From Mycobacterium sp. (lineage in GTDB: Bacteria; Actinomycetota; Actinomycetes; Mycobacteriales; Mycobacteriaceae): a stretch of 64,000 bases of DNA. The DNA lies in assembly GCA_018401645.1 (NCBI GenBank), contig JAGYKK010000009.1, positions 29,632 to 93,631 on the forward strand. Reading direction: 5' to 3'. The notes under the pieces are model-generated. The model did not search any database, had not been told where the DNA came from, and saw only the letters and a program-made list of their open reading frames with translations. The translations under genes were made by a program, and so were the position numbers. Position 1 is the first letter of the stretch; each line of letters begins with the position of its first letter. Below are positions 18,927 through 28,595 of the stretch, one piece after another.

Positions 18927-20458
18927 TCAATAGCGTTCGTGGTCGGTCAGGGCTGCGGGTCCCAGCCCCGAACTCGGCTTTGAACCTGGTCGAGCCGAAT
19001 CCGTCGGCCGCCGGGTCAGCGCAGTCCGACCCCCTCGATCAGGATCTCGGTGCCGGTAAGCGCCCCGGAATACCGGCCAGGTTGGTGACCGGATCGGTCG
19101 CCGCTGATCCGACTGGAGCGGCAGTGACCGCCATCGGGCGAGTGAAAATCGTCGGCGATTGCGCGCCAAATCGGTTCCCGCGATCCGACAAGGATGACGT
19201 CGTCGATTGCGCATTCCGTAACCGGCCGCGGCGTCGGCCACTGCGGTGGCGCCGTAGGAATGTCCGATCACCGTCACGTGCGAGGGGCCGCGGTGGGTCA
19301 CCTCTAGCGCATTCACGTCGGCGGCGAGCAAGGCACCGCCGTCGCGAGCCAGGGCGGTCGGGCCACTAGGGGTCGACAATCGCATCAGGGGCGTCGTAAC
19401 CCACATCAGGCCACCACCGACACCGCGGCGTCCGCCGCCACCCCGTTGCCCGGTGGCAGCCACCGTCTCGCTGTAGAGCTGCGGCGTCGTCATTGTGGCC
19501 AAGCCATCCGCTGGCCACGCTGCCTCGGTGCCCGGGATGGCACCGCGGTGTGGGCGCGGTGTGGATCGCCGATCGCGATCGCGGCTCTTCCCTGACCGTT
19601 GAAACCTATGAGGCGGTAGGTGAGCAGCGGGACCTCGCTACCAGTCTGCGAGCCGTTGTACTCGAGCCCTGCTTGACTCTCTCTGCGCGTTGTCGTGGCG
19701 GGTGATGTCGTCGTGGCTCAGCCCATACGGTGGGGCGCTGCGATGATGTTCGATCCCGGCACGGTGGGCGGACGCGGCGTTGGCAATCCGACCGATGTCG
19801 CCGGCTGCCGACACCCACGTTCGCAGTGTTGCGATCCTGTGCCGGAATGCCGACACGGTTGCCCAATTCTTCCAGTTATGCTCCAGCAGTTGATTTTTAG
19901 CCATCATGCTCAGGGACTGCCACCATATCGCGGTGTCGACGGGATCCGACTGTCTCGACCGGGATCGAGGGCATCGGCAACGCCTGGCATCGGCCATTAA
20001 ATGACCTGTTCAAGGTGGTGTCGACGATGTTGGCCTGAGCGACTATCCGCTCGAGACGCACCATCAACGGGCCCGCTTCGGCGGCGAACTGTCCGGCGGT
20101 GCCGCGGAGTCTGCCGCCGGGCAGAACCGTGCCGCTATCGCGATCAATCATCAGGCCGGCGGATTAGGCGTCGTCGTCAGAAGTCGGCGTAGTGCGCTTT
20201 ACCAGATGCGCGACGTCATCAACAACTAATCAAACCGCGCGGGCCACCGCCACGAGCCCCCCGCGTTCGCGCCCTCGTCGAGCTCATCGCCGCCCGTGCG
20301 GCGTCGCCGGCCGCCCCGTCCCACGCCGCCACTGCGGGTAATTGCGTCATCGCCATCGACGTCACGTGCGCCGCCTCGGCTCGGGCGGTCGCGGCGTGGG
20401 AGACCGCCTGAAGGTCCGCTGGATCCCAACGGTCGATGTCAGCAGGCGTCAGCGTCAT
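18927..20458 (-). pseudogene. DUF1023 alpha/beta hydrolase (frame disrupted)
   Basis: N-terminus MTLTPADIDRWDPADLQAV with a helical ESX-like region (AEAAHVTSMAMTQLPAVAAWDGAAGDAAR), typical of mycobacterial DUF1023 proteins, followed by the hydrolase domain: LYSETVAATGQ, DPSGPTALARDGGALLAADVNAL, the nucleophile motif THRGPSHVTVIGHSYGATAV (GHSYG) and VILVG-like strands before the broken C-terminus. ATG 20458 lies 9 bp after the stop of the WXG-like gene, so the two form a pair. Function is unknown; the N-terminal WxG-like helices suggest association with a type VII secretion partner. Several indels, especially 19500-20200. Confidence 0.7.
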
Positions 20459-20467
20459 CGCGAGAGT

Positions 20468-20773
20468 TCACCGGGGCCAATCCTCGGCCACCGCCGAGGC
20501 GTTCCGGCGATCCATCTCCACGAAGTTCAGGGCACTCTGGCGCAGGGCCTCGGCGTGTTCCTGGACGGCGGTTGACAGCGTCGTCGTCGCGGTGGCCCAC
20601 AAGGCTGCTCTGGCCGACAGTGCCGCCGCGGACGAACCCACCCAGCCGGACAAGGCTGATTCGACCGTCGCGTCGGCACCTGCGTGGCTCGCAAACAGAT
20701 CGTCGCAAGACTGCGCGGCCTGCACTGCGGCGGCGATCAACAATTCCGGGCAGACGTCCATCGACTCGGGCAC
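20468..20773 (-). CDS. WXG100-like small helical protein
   Basis: Intact 101-codon frame. I chose GTG 20773 because a GGAGG lies 8 bases upstream; ATG 20761 is a second option. The protein is two predicted helices around GWVGSSAAALS (the W-x-G turn), with AAVQAAQSCDDLFASHAGAD before it and LSTAVQEHAEALRQSALNFVEMD after, the size and layout of ESX/WXG100 substrates. No signal peptide, as expected for type VII substrates. It directly precedes the DUF1023 gene on the same strand. No ESX core genes are in the window. Confidence 0.65.
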   Translation of the reverse strand: MPESMDVCPELLIAAAVQAAQSCDDLFASHAGADATVESALSGWVGSSAAALSARAALWATATTTLSTAVQEHAEALRQSALNFVEMDRRNASAVAEDWPR

Positions 20774-21007
20774 GCAGCGGACCTCCGGGCGGTAGCAGCG
20801 ATCAGGTGCCGGGAAAATAAGCAGCCGCCGCGACCGCCGCAAGTCACTCGTCCACAGGTGCTCTCGGGCGATGCCGCGTCCGGGACTCACTTGACCGCGG
20901 CGCACCTGGCAACCAGCGTGGGGATGGTTGCCGGGTGAGCGCACAACGCGCAGCCGAGCACGCCTGGGCCTGACTGCAACCCGCCCCTGACGTGTCAAAC
21001 TGGCCCG

Positions 21008-23230
21008 ATGCTGAATGGCATCGCCCGCCTCGCCGTCGCCGCGCCACGACGGATCATCATTGCGGCGGTGCTGCTGATGCTGGCCGTCGGTGTCTTCGGA
21101 GTGCCGGTTGCGCAGAAGCTCTCGCCGAGCGGGTTCCAGGACCCCACGGCAGAGTCTTCGAGGGTTGCGGGCCTGCTCACCGAAAAGTTCGGGAGGGGCG
21201 GAGTCTCACTGGTCATTGCGGTCACCGCACCGGATCGCTACGACAGCCCGCGGGCTCGCGCGGTGGCCGACGGCGTCATCGACCGACTCGCCAGTTCCGG
21301 ACACGTGGCCGACATCAACTCGGCCTGGACCTCGCCGCCACCGGCGGCGTCGGCTCTGGTCAGCGCCGACCAGAAGTCGGGTCTGATTGTGACGGGCATC
21401 GTCGGCCCCGAGAACCGACAACAGGCCTACACCAAGGAACTCACCGACGCAGTTGTCGGGGAACGCGACGGCGTCACGGTGCGCGCCGGCGGCGCGGCGA
21501 TGGTGAACCTGCAAGTCACTGAGCAATCCAAGCGGGATCTGGTGATGCTGGAGGCGATCGTCGTGCCGCTCAGCTTTCTCGTTCTCATCTGGGTGTTCGG
21601 CGGACTTTTCGCCGCAGCGTTGCCGATCGCCGTGGGTGTGATGGCGATCCTGGGCTCGCTGGCCGTTTTGCGCGCCATCACCTTCTTCACCGAGGTGTCT
21701 ATCTTCGCCCTGAACCTCACCACGGCAATGGGTTTGGCACTGGCCATCGACTACACACTGCTAATGATCAGTCGCTTTCGGGAGGAGCTGGCCGACGGGC
21801 GCAGTCGCGGGGAAGCGGTGCGCACCATGATGGTCACGGCCGGTCGTACCGTGATCTTCTCAGCGGTGATCGTCGCGTTGTCGATGGCGGTGATGGTGAT
21901 CTTCCCGATGAACTTCCTGCGTTCGTTCGCCTACGCGGGTGTAGCCACCGTCGCCTTCGCCGCCGTGGCGGCCTTGGCCGTGACTCCTGCGGCCATCATG
22001 ATGCTGGGCGACAGGCTCGATTCGCTGGACGTTCGGCTGTCCATCCGCCGACTGCTCGGCCGACCGGCGTCGACGGCCACCCTGCCCCTCGAGCAACAGT
22101 TCTGGTACCGCTCGACGAAATTCGTCATGCGGCACGCCGGGCCTATCGGCCTCGCGGTGGTCGTGTTGTTGGTTTTCCTGGGTGCCCCGTTCCTCGGGGT
22201 GCGTCCCGGCTTCCCCGACGATCGGGTGTTGCCGAAGTCGGCCTCGGCCCACCAGGTTGGTGACCTGCTGCGATCGGATTTCGCCATCGACTCCGATTCC
22301 GAGGTGCCGATCGTCATCACCGACTCGGTAGGTCTGGACGCCGCCGAAGTGGATCGCTACGCCGCTGCGATGTCTCAGATTCCCGACGTCAACTCGGTGT
22401 CGGCTCCGCGGGGCACCTTTGTCAACGGGGTGCTTACCGGGCCGCCGTTGGCGGCCACGGGGGAGGCATCCGGCAGCACCTTGCTGACCGTCGGGAGTTC
22501 GCTGCCGCTGTTCTCCCAAGCCTCGGAATCACAACTCAGCCTGATGCACGCGGTGCCGACCCCGGGCGGCAGGACGACCGAGTTCGGTGGGTTGGCGCAA
22601 ACCAACCGCGACAGCGTCGATGCCATCACCTCGCGGTTGCCACTGGTTCTGGGCTTGATCGCCGTCATCATGCTGGTGTTGCTGTTCCTCCTTACCGGCA
22701 GCGTGGTGCTTCCGATCAAGGCACTGATCCTCAACGTGCTCTCGTTGTCGGCGGCGTTCGGGGCGACGGTGTGGATTTTCCAGGAGGGAAATCTCGGCGG
22801 CTTGGGCACCACCACCACCGGCACCCTGGTGGCCAACATGCCGGTGCTGCTGTTCTGCGTAGCCTTCGGGCTGTCGATGGATTACGAGGTATTCCTGGTG
22901 TCGCGGATTCGGGAGTTCTGGCTGGAGTCCTCACGGACCAGTGCCGATAACGCCGAGAGCGTGGCTCTGGGCCTGGCTCACACCGGCCGGGTGATCACGG
23001 CGGCGGCGTTGATTATGGCGATCTCATTCGCGGCCCTGATCGCGGCCCAGGTGGCGGTGATGCGACTGTTCGGTTTGGGCCTCACCCTTGCGATACTGGT
23101 CGACGCCACCTTGATTCGGGTTGTCCTGGTGCCGGCGTTCATGCAGGTGATGGGCAAATGGAACTGGTGGGCCCCCGCGCCCCTTGTGCGCATTCACGAT
23201 CGCCTGGGAATCAGCGAGACCGCTCGCTAA
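21008..23230 (+). CDS. MmpL/RND-family transporter
   Basis: 740-aa RND permease of the MMPL family: one N-terminal helix, a periplasmic domain, a block of five helices (residues about 175-340, with TTAMGLALAIDYTLLMISRFREEL), a second periplasmic domain, and a second helix block with FCVAFGLSMDYEVFLVSRIREFW. The paired Asp-Tyr motifs (AIDYT, SMDYE) are those that carry proton flow in MmpL proteins. These transporters export lipids or siderophores. Start ATG 21008 with a divergent 230-bp gap to the WXG gene. Intact. It ends 4 bp inside the convergent O-methyltransferase gene. Could export the product of the polyketide cassette downstream (inference). Confidence 0.92.
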   Translation: MLNGIARLAVAAPRRIIIAAVLLMLAVGVFGVPVAQKLSPSGFQDPTAESSRVAGLLTEKFGRGGVSLVIAVTAPDRYDSPRARAVADGVIDRLASSGHVADINSAWTSPPPAASALVSADQKSGLIVTGIVGPENRQQAYTKELTDAVVGERDGVTVRAGGAAMVNLQVTEQSKRDLVMLEAIVVPLSFLVLIWVFGGLFAAALPIAVGVMAILGSLAVLRAITFFTEVSIFALNLTTAMGLALAIDYTLLMISRFREELADGRSRGEAVRTMMVTAGRTVIFSAVIVALSMAVMVIFPMNFLRSFAYAGVATVAFAAVAALAVTPAAIMMLGDRLDSLDVRLSIRRLLGRPASTATLPLEQQFWYRSTKFVMRHAGPIGLAVVVLLVFLGAPFLGVRPGFPDDRVLPKSASAHQVGDLLRSDFAIDSDSEVPIVITDSVGLDAAEVDRYAAAMSQIPDVNSVSAPRGTFVNGVLTGPPLAATGEASGSTLLTVGSSLPLFSQASESQLSLMHAVPTPGGRTTEFGGLAQTNRDSVDAITSRLPLVLGLIAVIMLVLLFLLTGSVVLPIKALILNVLSLSAAFGATVWIFQEGNLGGLGTTTTGTLVANMPVLLFCVAFGLSMDYEVFLVSRIREFWLESSRTSADNAESVALGLAHTGRVITAAALIMAISFAALIAAQVAVMRLFGLGLTLAILVDATLIRVVLVPAFMQVMGKWNWWAPAPLVRIHDRLGISETAR

Positions 23231-23979
23231 CCGAGGTAATCGGACTCCAGGACCAGGTCTGGCACCAGCGTCTGATACTCGACATGGGTGCGATGCTCGA
23301 CGGTGTGCCAGTGCCTGTCCTGTTCCTCCCGCATGTAGGCGCGGTACTTCGGCGATCCGGGGAACCCGACGTTATCGGCCATCACGATCGCGCCGCGGCG
23401 CAACCAGCCACGGCCGACGATGGCAAGCAGGTCGGACAGGTACGCGTTCTTGTCGTGATCGATGAATAGTAGGTCCACGGCGCCGATGCCCAATCCGTGC
23501 TCGTGCTGCAACCTGTCCAATGTCGATCCACCGTCACCGATCGTGCCGACGACGCAGGTGATCCGGTCGGCAACGCCGGCGTGGGTCCAGATGCGCCGTG
23601 CGACATCGGCATTGGCAGCACAGAGTTCGACCGAAACCACTCGCGCTGACGGTGCCGCGGCAGCGATCCGAAGCGCGCCGTAGCCGCAGTAGGTACCCAG
23701 CTCCAATGCCAACCGAGGATCCGATCGGCGAACCGCCGCATCAAGGAGTTGGCCCTTCTGATCACCGACATTGACCAGAAACGACTTCTCATAGGCGAAT
23801 TCGTCGATAGTCGCCAGCACGCCGGCGATGTCGCCGGGGCGAGCATGGGCCACCACATAGTCGGCGGCGGCTGCTTCTCGGCCGTCACCTAGCTGCCCGC
23901 TTGCGTTGAATTTCCGGATGCCGATACCCGCGCGCAACACCGACCAGCGCAGCATCGGCAGGCGCCGACCAAACCCCAT
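23227..23979 (-). CDS. Class I SAM-dependent O-methyltransferase (catechol OMT-like)
   Basis: 250 aa. Rossmann-like SAM domain with LALELGTYCGYGALRIA (motif I), RVVSVELCAANADVARRI, VDLLFIDHDKNAY (metal-binding Asp of the OMT-3/COMT family) and GAIVMADNVGFPG. Similar in layout to mycobacterial COMT homologs such as Rv1703c. The family methylates catechol-type hydroxyls using a divalent metal. Divergent from the methyltransferase-like membrane gene at 24036; the gap of 56 bp holds both promoters. A phenolic substrate from the type III PKS next door is possible but unproven. Confidence 0.85.
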   Translation of the reverse strand: MGFGRRLPMLRWSVLRAGIGIRKFNASGQLGDGREAAAADYVVAHARPGDIAGVLATIDEFAYEKSFLVNVGDQKGQLLDAAVRRSDPRLALELGTYCGYGALRIAAAAPSARVVSVELCAANADVARRIWTHAGVADRITCVVGTIGDGGSTLDRLQHEHGLGIGAVDLLFIDHDKNAYLSDLLAIVGRGWLRRGAIVMADNVGFPGSPKYRAYMREEQDRHWHTVEHRTHVEYQTLVPDLVLESDYLG

Positions 23980-24035
23980 GCGACTACGCTACGGCAGTAC
24001 TCGGGTGCGATAGGAATCCACAGCGCGGAGGTTCG

Positions 24036-24803
24036 GTGTCGATCGGGGAACCGGTGCAGAGGAGTCGGCGCAGCAGCGTCATCGTCGCCGCGGGCTACGG
24101 CGTCGGGTGTCATGTGTCCTTCGTGCTCGGGGTGGGCACCATGATGGTCGCGATGTTCTTCGGCATGAGCCGATCCCTGGGTACGGTGCCCGCGCCCTGG
24201 ACCTGGATCGCCAACGGCGCCCTCCTGCTGCAGTTTCCGCTTGTGCACTCGCTGCTCCTCACGACTCGGGGCCGGGCGCTGATGGCGCGACTCGGGCCGC
24301 GCGGAACGGGATCGACGTTGGCGACGACGATCTACGCCACCATCGCCGCCCTGCAGGTGTTCATTCTCTTCGCATTCTGGACACCGACGACGACGATCTG
24401 GTGGCAGGCCGGCGGCGGCGTTCTGGCGGTGATGATCGGGCTTTATGCGGTGTCCTGGTTGTTGCTGGGCAAAGCGATGGCTGATGCCGGACTGGCACTG
24501 CAGACCGGTAGCCTCGGTTGGGTCGCTCTGTTTCGTGGGCGCAAGCCGGTGTACCCCCCGATGCCTCAGTCGGGGCTGTTCCGGCTCACCCGCCAACCCA
24601 TCTACGTTGCCTTCGCGTTGACGCTGTGGACGGTTCCGACGTGGACTCCCGATCAGCTTGTGATCGCAGTCACCTTCACGGCGTACTGCTTGGTTGCGCC
24701 ACGGCTCAAAGAGGTGCGCTACCGGCGGATTTACGGCTCCGCATTCGACGATTACGCCCGCCGGGTGCCGTACTGGTTCCCCTGGCCGCGGAAATCGCGG
24801 TGA
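24036..24803 (+). CDS. Membrane methyltransferase-like protein (NnrU/ICMT family)
   Basis: 255 aa with five or so hydrophobic helices ([71 protein letters not shown]) and the C-terminal signature of the isoprenylcysteine carboxyl methyltransferase superfamily, [19 protein letters not shown] ... [28 protein letters not shown]. In this superfamily that part binds SAM. Start GTG 24036. First gene of the plus-strand polyketide cassette, 73 bp upstream of the PKS start. The substrate is unknown. Confidence 0.75.
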   Translation: MSIGEPVQRSRRSSVIVAAGYGVGCHVSFVLGVGTMMVAMFFGMSRSLGTVPAPWTWIANGALLLQFPLVHSLLLTTRGRALMARLGPRGTGSTLATTIYATIAALQVFILFAFWTPTTTIWWQAGGGVLAVMIGLYAVSWLLLGKAMADAGLALQTGSLGWVALFRGRKPVYPPMPQSGLFRLTRQPIYVAFALTLWTVPTWTPDQLVIAVTFTAYCLVAPRLKEVRYRRIYGSAFDDYARRVPYWFPWPRKSR

Positions 24804-24876
24804 GCCACCTGCGGCAACGAGTTCGATAACTGGCCGCGGGAGATTCGGCCGCCTGAGTGCAAGGCATACTGGAGGC

Positions 24877-25965
24877 ATGTCGGGTAAGCACGCGGCGGTT
24901 TCAGCAAAGAGCAGGATCGTGGGTGTTCAGGGTGCGCTGCCCAAGAACCGCTATCGCCAGGATGAGATTACCGACGCGTTCATGGCCTTTCCGGTGTTTG
25001 CCGAGCATGAAACGATCCTGCGGAGCCTGCACCGCGCCGCCAAGGTCGATCACCGGCACCTCGTGTTACCGATCGACGCGTATTCTGCACTGACCGATTT
25101 TGGCGCGGCCAATGATCTGTTCATCGAACACGCGGTTGATCTCGGCTCCGCGGCACTCTCCGCGGCGTTGGACGAGGCCGGCCTGCGGCCCGCGGACGTC
25201 GATCTGATCGTCTCGACGACGGTGACCGGGCTGATGGTGCCGTCCCTGGAGGCACGGGTGGCCGCCCGCGTCGGGCTTCGCGCGGACGTGCGCAGGGTGC
25301 CAATGTTCGGCCTCGGTTGCGTGGCCGGCGCGGCCGGGGTAGCCCGGCTTCATGATTACCTGCGGGGCGCGCCCGACGACGTGGCCGTTCTGCTGTCGGT
25401 GGAACTGTGTTCGTTGACCTTTCCCGCTCTCAAATCCGAGATCGCCGGCTGGGTCGGTAGTGCGCTGTTTGGCGATGGTGCCGCCGCGGTGGTCGCGGTC
25501 GGCGAACGCCGGGCCCGCGAAATCGGCGCAGCCGGACCCGACGTCATCGACTCCCGCAGTCACCTCTACCCGGATTCGTTGCGCACCATGGGCTGGGACG
25601 TCGGGTCCAGCGGTTTGCAACTGGTGCTTTCACCCGATGTGCCGGAGGTGGTCAGTCGTTACCTGCGCGAGGACGTCACCGGATTCCTTGGCGTCCATGA
25701 TCTCGACATCTCCGACGTCGGCGCCTGGGTCAGCCACCCCGGCGGGCCCAAAGTGATCGACGCGATAGTCGAGAGCCTTGATCTGCCTGATGACGCTCTT
25801 GAGCTCACGTGGCGCTCGCTGGCCGATGTCGGCAACCTGTCGTCATCCTCGGTGCTGCACGTGCTCCGCGACACCATCGCTAAACGTCCTGCTGCCGGGC
25901 CCGGCCTGATGATGGCGATGGGGCCCGGTTTCTGCTCGGAACTGGTTCTGCTGCAATGGCATTGA
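24877..25965 (+). CDS. Type III polyketide synthase (alkylresorcinol/alkylpyrone type)
   Basis: Chalcone-synthase fold homodimer extending an acyl-CoA starter with malonyl-CoA. I start at ATG 24877 ([19 protein letters not shown]); the upstream in-frame sequence overlaps the previous gene. 362 aa. The catalytic triad is in place: Cys148 in [11 protein letters not shown], His287 in [10 protein letters not shown] and Asn320 in [12 protein letters not shown]. The C-terminal [13 protein letters not shown] is typical. M. tuberculosis relatives are pks10, pks11 and pks18. It is followed 13 bp later by an ICMT-like gene and then a flavoprotein, the same trio as srsA-srsB-srsC of Streptomyces griseus, which makes methylated, hydroxylated phenolic lipids. 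Confidence 0.93.
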   Translation: MSGKHAAVSAKSRIVGVQGALPKNRYRQDEITDAFMAFPVFAEHETILRSLHRAAKVDHRHLVLPIDAYSALTDFGAANDLFIEHAVDLGSAALSAALDEAGLRPADVDLIVSTTVTGLMVPSLEARVAARVGLRADVRRVPMFGLGCVAGAAGVARLHDYLRGAPDDVAVLLSVELCSLTFPALKSEIAGWVGSALFGDGAAAVVAVGERRAREIGAAGPDVIDSRSHLYPDSLRTMGWDVGSSGLQLVLSPDVPEVVSRYLREDVTGFLGVHDLDISDVGAWVSHPGGPKVIDAIVESLDLPDDALELTWRSLADVGNLSSSSVLHVLRDTIAKRPAAGPGLMMAMGPGFCSELVLLQWH

Positions 25966-25978
25966 TGGCGTCCCCCAC

Positions 25979-26488
25979 ATGATGTGGTACGCGCTGCTGG
26001 TGGCCGTGGTCGGCCTCGAGCGGATCGCGGAGTTGGTGGTTTCCAAGCGCAACCTGGCGTGGAGTCGGGCACGCGGGGGTGTCGAGTTCGGATCCGGTCA
26101 TTATCCGGCGATGGTCATCCTGCACACCGGCCTTCTTCTCGGTTGTCTGGCCGAAGTGTTCTGGTTAGACCGGCCATTCCTGCCGATGCTGGGTTGGCCG
26201 ATGCTGGCGGTGGTGATTGCTGCGCAGGCGTTGCGCTGGTGGTGCATTGCCACCCTGGGCCAACAGTGGAACACCCGGGTGGTGGTGGTTCCGGGTGCAC
26301 CCCGCGTCACGGGTGGTCCGTATCGGCTGATGTCGCACCCGAATTACATTGCGGTGATCGTTGAGGGAATTGCCCTGCCCCTCGTACATTCCGCCTGGAT
26401 CACGGCATGCGTGTTCACCGTGCTCAACGCCGTTCTGCTGACGACGCGCATCAATACGGAGAACGCGGCACTGGCGAGGTTGGCATGA
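25979..26488 (+). CDS. Isoprenylcysteine carboxyl methyltransferase-family protein (SrsB-like)
   Basis: 169 aa with four membrane helices and the ICMT SAM-binding end: TRVVVVPGAPRVTGGPYRLMSHPNYIAVIVEGIALPL. The RxxxHPNY motif is diagnostic. Homologs beside type III PKS genes (SrsB) O-methylate the resorcinol product. ATG 25979, 13 bp after the PKS stop; its TGA overlaps the ATG of the next gene (ATGA), so the three are one transcription unit. Confidence 0.88.
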   Translation: MMWYALLVAVVGLERIAELVVSKRNLAWSRARGGVEFGSGHYPAMVILHTGLLLGCLAEVFWLDRPFLPMLGWPMLAVVIAAQALRWWCIATLGQQWNTRVVVVPGAPRVTGGPYRLMSHPNYIAVIVEGIALPLVHSAWITACVFTVLNAVLLTTRINTENAALARLA

Positions 26489-27501
26489 TCGACCTCTTGG
26501 TAGTCGGGGGCGGACCCGGCGGGCTCGCCACGGCGACGTACGCCGCCCAAGCTGGGTTGGAGGCGGTCGTCGTGGAACGTCGCCGCGGAACCATCGACAA
26601 GGCCTGTGGTGAGGGCCTGATGCCTCACACTGTCAGGCACCTGGAGAAACTTGGTGTCAGCCCGCGCGGCAGGGCTTTTCACGGCATCACCTACCTGGAT
26701 GCCAGGGGGTCGGTCCGGGCGGATTTCCGATCTGGGCAGGGAATGGGCATGCGCCGGACCGCGCTGTATGAGGCATTGCATGATGCTGCGCGCACGGCCG
26801 GCGTGCGGATGGTCCACGGTGACATCGACACGGTGACCCAGGATGCGTCCTCGGTCCGATGCGGACAGTTCCAGGCGCGTTATCTTGCTGCCGCCGACGG
26901 TCTGCACTCACCCATCCGGCGGTCCCTCGGCCTGGACCTGCCCAGTCGCGGTCGGCGACGGTGGGGGATCCGGCGCCATTTTGAGATCGCCCCCTGGAGT
27001 GACACCGTCGAGGTCTACTGGGCGCGAGACATCGAGGCCTATGTGACGCCGGTCGCTGAGGACAGCGTGGGCGTGGCCGTGCTGACCTCGCGGCAGGGCA
27101 GGCTCGGCGACCACCTCGCGAAGTTCCCCACCCTGGCGGCACGACTGGCTGGCGCGCCGCACGGCTCTGACCGGGCTGCGGGCCCACTACGGCAGCGGGT
27201 GAAGAGTCGGGCGTCGGGACGGGTGATGCTCGTTGGCGATGCTGCGGGGTACGTCGATGCGCTCACCGGGGAAGGTCTCGGTATCGCCTTCGGTGGTGCC
27301 GAGATCCTGGTGAATTGTGTGCTGGCCGACACCGTCGACGACTATGACCGCCAGTGGCGCCGGATGTCTCGGCGCTATCGGGCGCTGACCGCCGGACTGC
27401 TCTACGCAAGTGGCGTTCGGCCGGTGCGGTCCCTGATCGTGCCGGCCGCCCGCGCGCTGCCGACAGCGTTCGGCGGAATCGTCAATCTGCTCGCCCACTA
27501 G
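26485..27501 (+). CDS. FAD-dependent oxidoreductase/monooxygenase (SrsC-like)
   Basis: 338 aa group A flavoprotein of the geranylgeranyl-reductase/hydroxylase type. Dinucleotide fold at the start (DLLVVGGGPGGLATATYAAQ), GEGLMPHTVRHLEKLG, and the second FAD motif GRVMLVGDAAGYVDALTGEGLGIAF near residue 240. No signal peptide. Start ATG 26485 overlaps the ICMT stop. In the Srs pathway the equivalent enzyme hydroxylates the methylated alkylresorcinol to a quinol/quinone. Here the exact step is inferred from gene order. Confidence 0.85.
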   Translation: MIDLLVVGGGPGGLATATYAAQAGLEAVVVERRRGTIDKACGEGLMPHTVRHLEKLGVSPRGRAFHGITYLDARGSVRADFRSGQGMGMRRTALYEALHDAARTAGVRMVHGDIDTVTQDASSVRCGQFQARYLAAADGLHSPIRRSLGLDLPSRGRRRWGIRRHFEIAPWSDTVEVYWARDIEAYVTPVAEDSVGVAVLTSRQGRLGDHLAKFPTLAARLAGAPHGSDRAAGPLRQRVKSRASGRVMLVGDAAGYVDALTGEGLGIAFGGAEILVNCVLADTVDDYDRQWRRMSRRYRALTAGLLYASGVRPVRSLIVPAARALPTAFGGIVNLLAH

Positions 27502-27510
27502 GCTCAGGCC

Positions 27511-28557
27511 ATGACGATGGCCGACGGCGGGCGCGACCCGGTGTCCGCATTCGTGGACAGTGTTGAACTGGTGAAGATGCGCACCGCCGGTCTTGCCGAG
27601 ATGGATTTGTTCGAAGACTGCTCGGCCAATCAGTTGGAGGCCGTGGCGCAGCGGATGCGGCCATTGCGTGCCGCCGCCGGTCAGGTCCTGATGAAACAGG
27701 GCGAGGAAGCCGTGTCGTTCATCCTGATCCGCTCCGGTCGAGCCGAGATCCGCCGGACCGGCGAGGACGACTCGGTGGTGTTCGACGAGGTGCCGGCCGG
27801 CCTGATCGTTGGTGAGATCGCGCTTCTGCGCGACAAGCCGCGCACCGCTACCGTCACCGCCACCGAGGCACTGACCGGCTACATCGGCGACGACAAGGTA
27901 TTCGCGGCCATGGCCGACCTGCCCGGTGTCAGCGAGCGGTTGCTACGCATAGTCCGCCAGCGGCTGGCAGCGTTCATCACCCCGATCGCGGTCACGCTCT
28001 CTGACAGCAGTGAACTGTTGCTGCGTCCGGTGCTGCCCGGCGACAGCGAACGTTCCAACCACCAGTCGGTGGAATTCTCCAACGAGACGCTCTATCGGCG
28101 GTTCATGTCGCCTCGAGCACCGAGTGCCGCGCTGATGCACTATCTGTTCGAGGTCGACTATGTCGACCACTTCGTCTGGGTTCTCGCCGACGAGGCGGAC
28201 GAATCAGTGGTGGCCGACGTGCGCTTCGTCCGCGATGTCAACGACGCGAGTGTTGCCGAGGTGGCGTTCATCGTCGCCGACGACTATCAGGGCCGCGGCA
28301 TCGGCAGCCTGCTGATGGACACCATCATCGTCGCTGCCCAGGTTTTAGGAGTGCACCGGTTCACCGCCAGGTTGCTGGCCGAGAATCAGCCGATGCGTGC
28401 CATCCTGGATCGGTTCGATGTCCAGTGGAAGCGCGACGAACCCGGTGTGGTGACAGCGGAATTCGACGTGCCGAATCCCGATGAACTGCGGATCGACTCG
28501 GGGTTGGCCGACCAAATCAGATCGGTGACACGGCAGGTCGTTCGCGCCGTGGGCTGA
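27511..28557 (+). CDS. cAMP-regulated protein lysine acetyltransferase (KATmt/Rv0998-like)
   Basis: 348 aa. Residues 20-150 are a cyclic nucleotide-binding domain with the phosphate-binding cassette GEIALLRDKPRTATVTA; residues 165-320 are a GNAT domain with VAFIVADDYQGRGIGSLLMD (acetyl-CoA loop). The M. tuberculosis and M. smegmatis orthologs acetylate and inactivate acetyl-CoA synthetase and other acyl-CoA ligases when cAMP binds. ATG 27511 is only 9 bp after the flavoprotein stop, so it may be co-transcribed with the polyketide cassette in this organism. A short C-terminal tail (SVTRQVVRAVG) follows the GNAT domain. Confidence 0.92.
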   Translation: MTMADGGRDPVSAFVDSVELVKMRTAGLAEMDLFEDCSANQLEAVAQRMRPLRAAAGQVLMKQGEEAVSFILIRSGRAEIRRTGEDDSVVFDEVPAGLIVGEIALLRDKPRTATVTATEALTGYIGDDKVFAAMADLPGVSERLLRIVRQRLAAFITPIAVTLSDSSELLLRPVLPGDSERSNHQSVEFSNETLYRRFMSPRAPSAALMHYLFEVDYVDHFVWVLADEADESVVADVRFVRDVNDASVAEVAFIVADDYQGRGIGSLLMDTIIVAAQVLGVHRFTARLLAENQPMRAILDRFDVQWKRDEPGVVTAEFDVPNPDELRIDSGLADQIRSVTRQVVRAVG

Positions 28558-28595
28558 GCCCGGGTGTCCGCGATCGCAGCGCTAGGCTGGAAACA

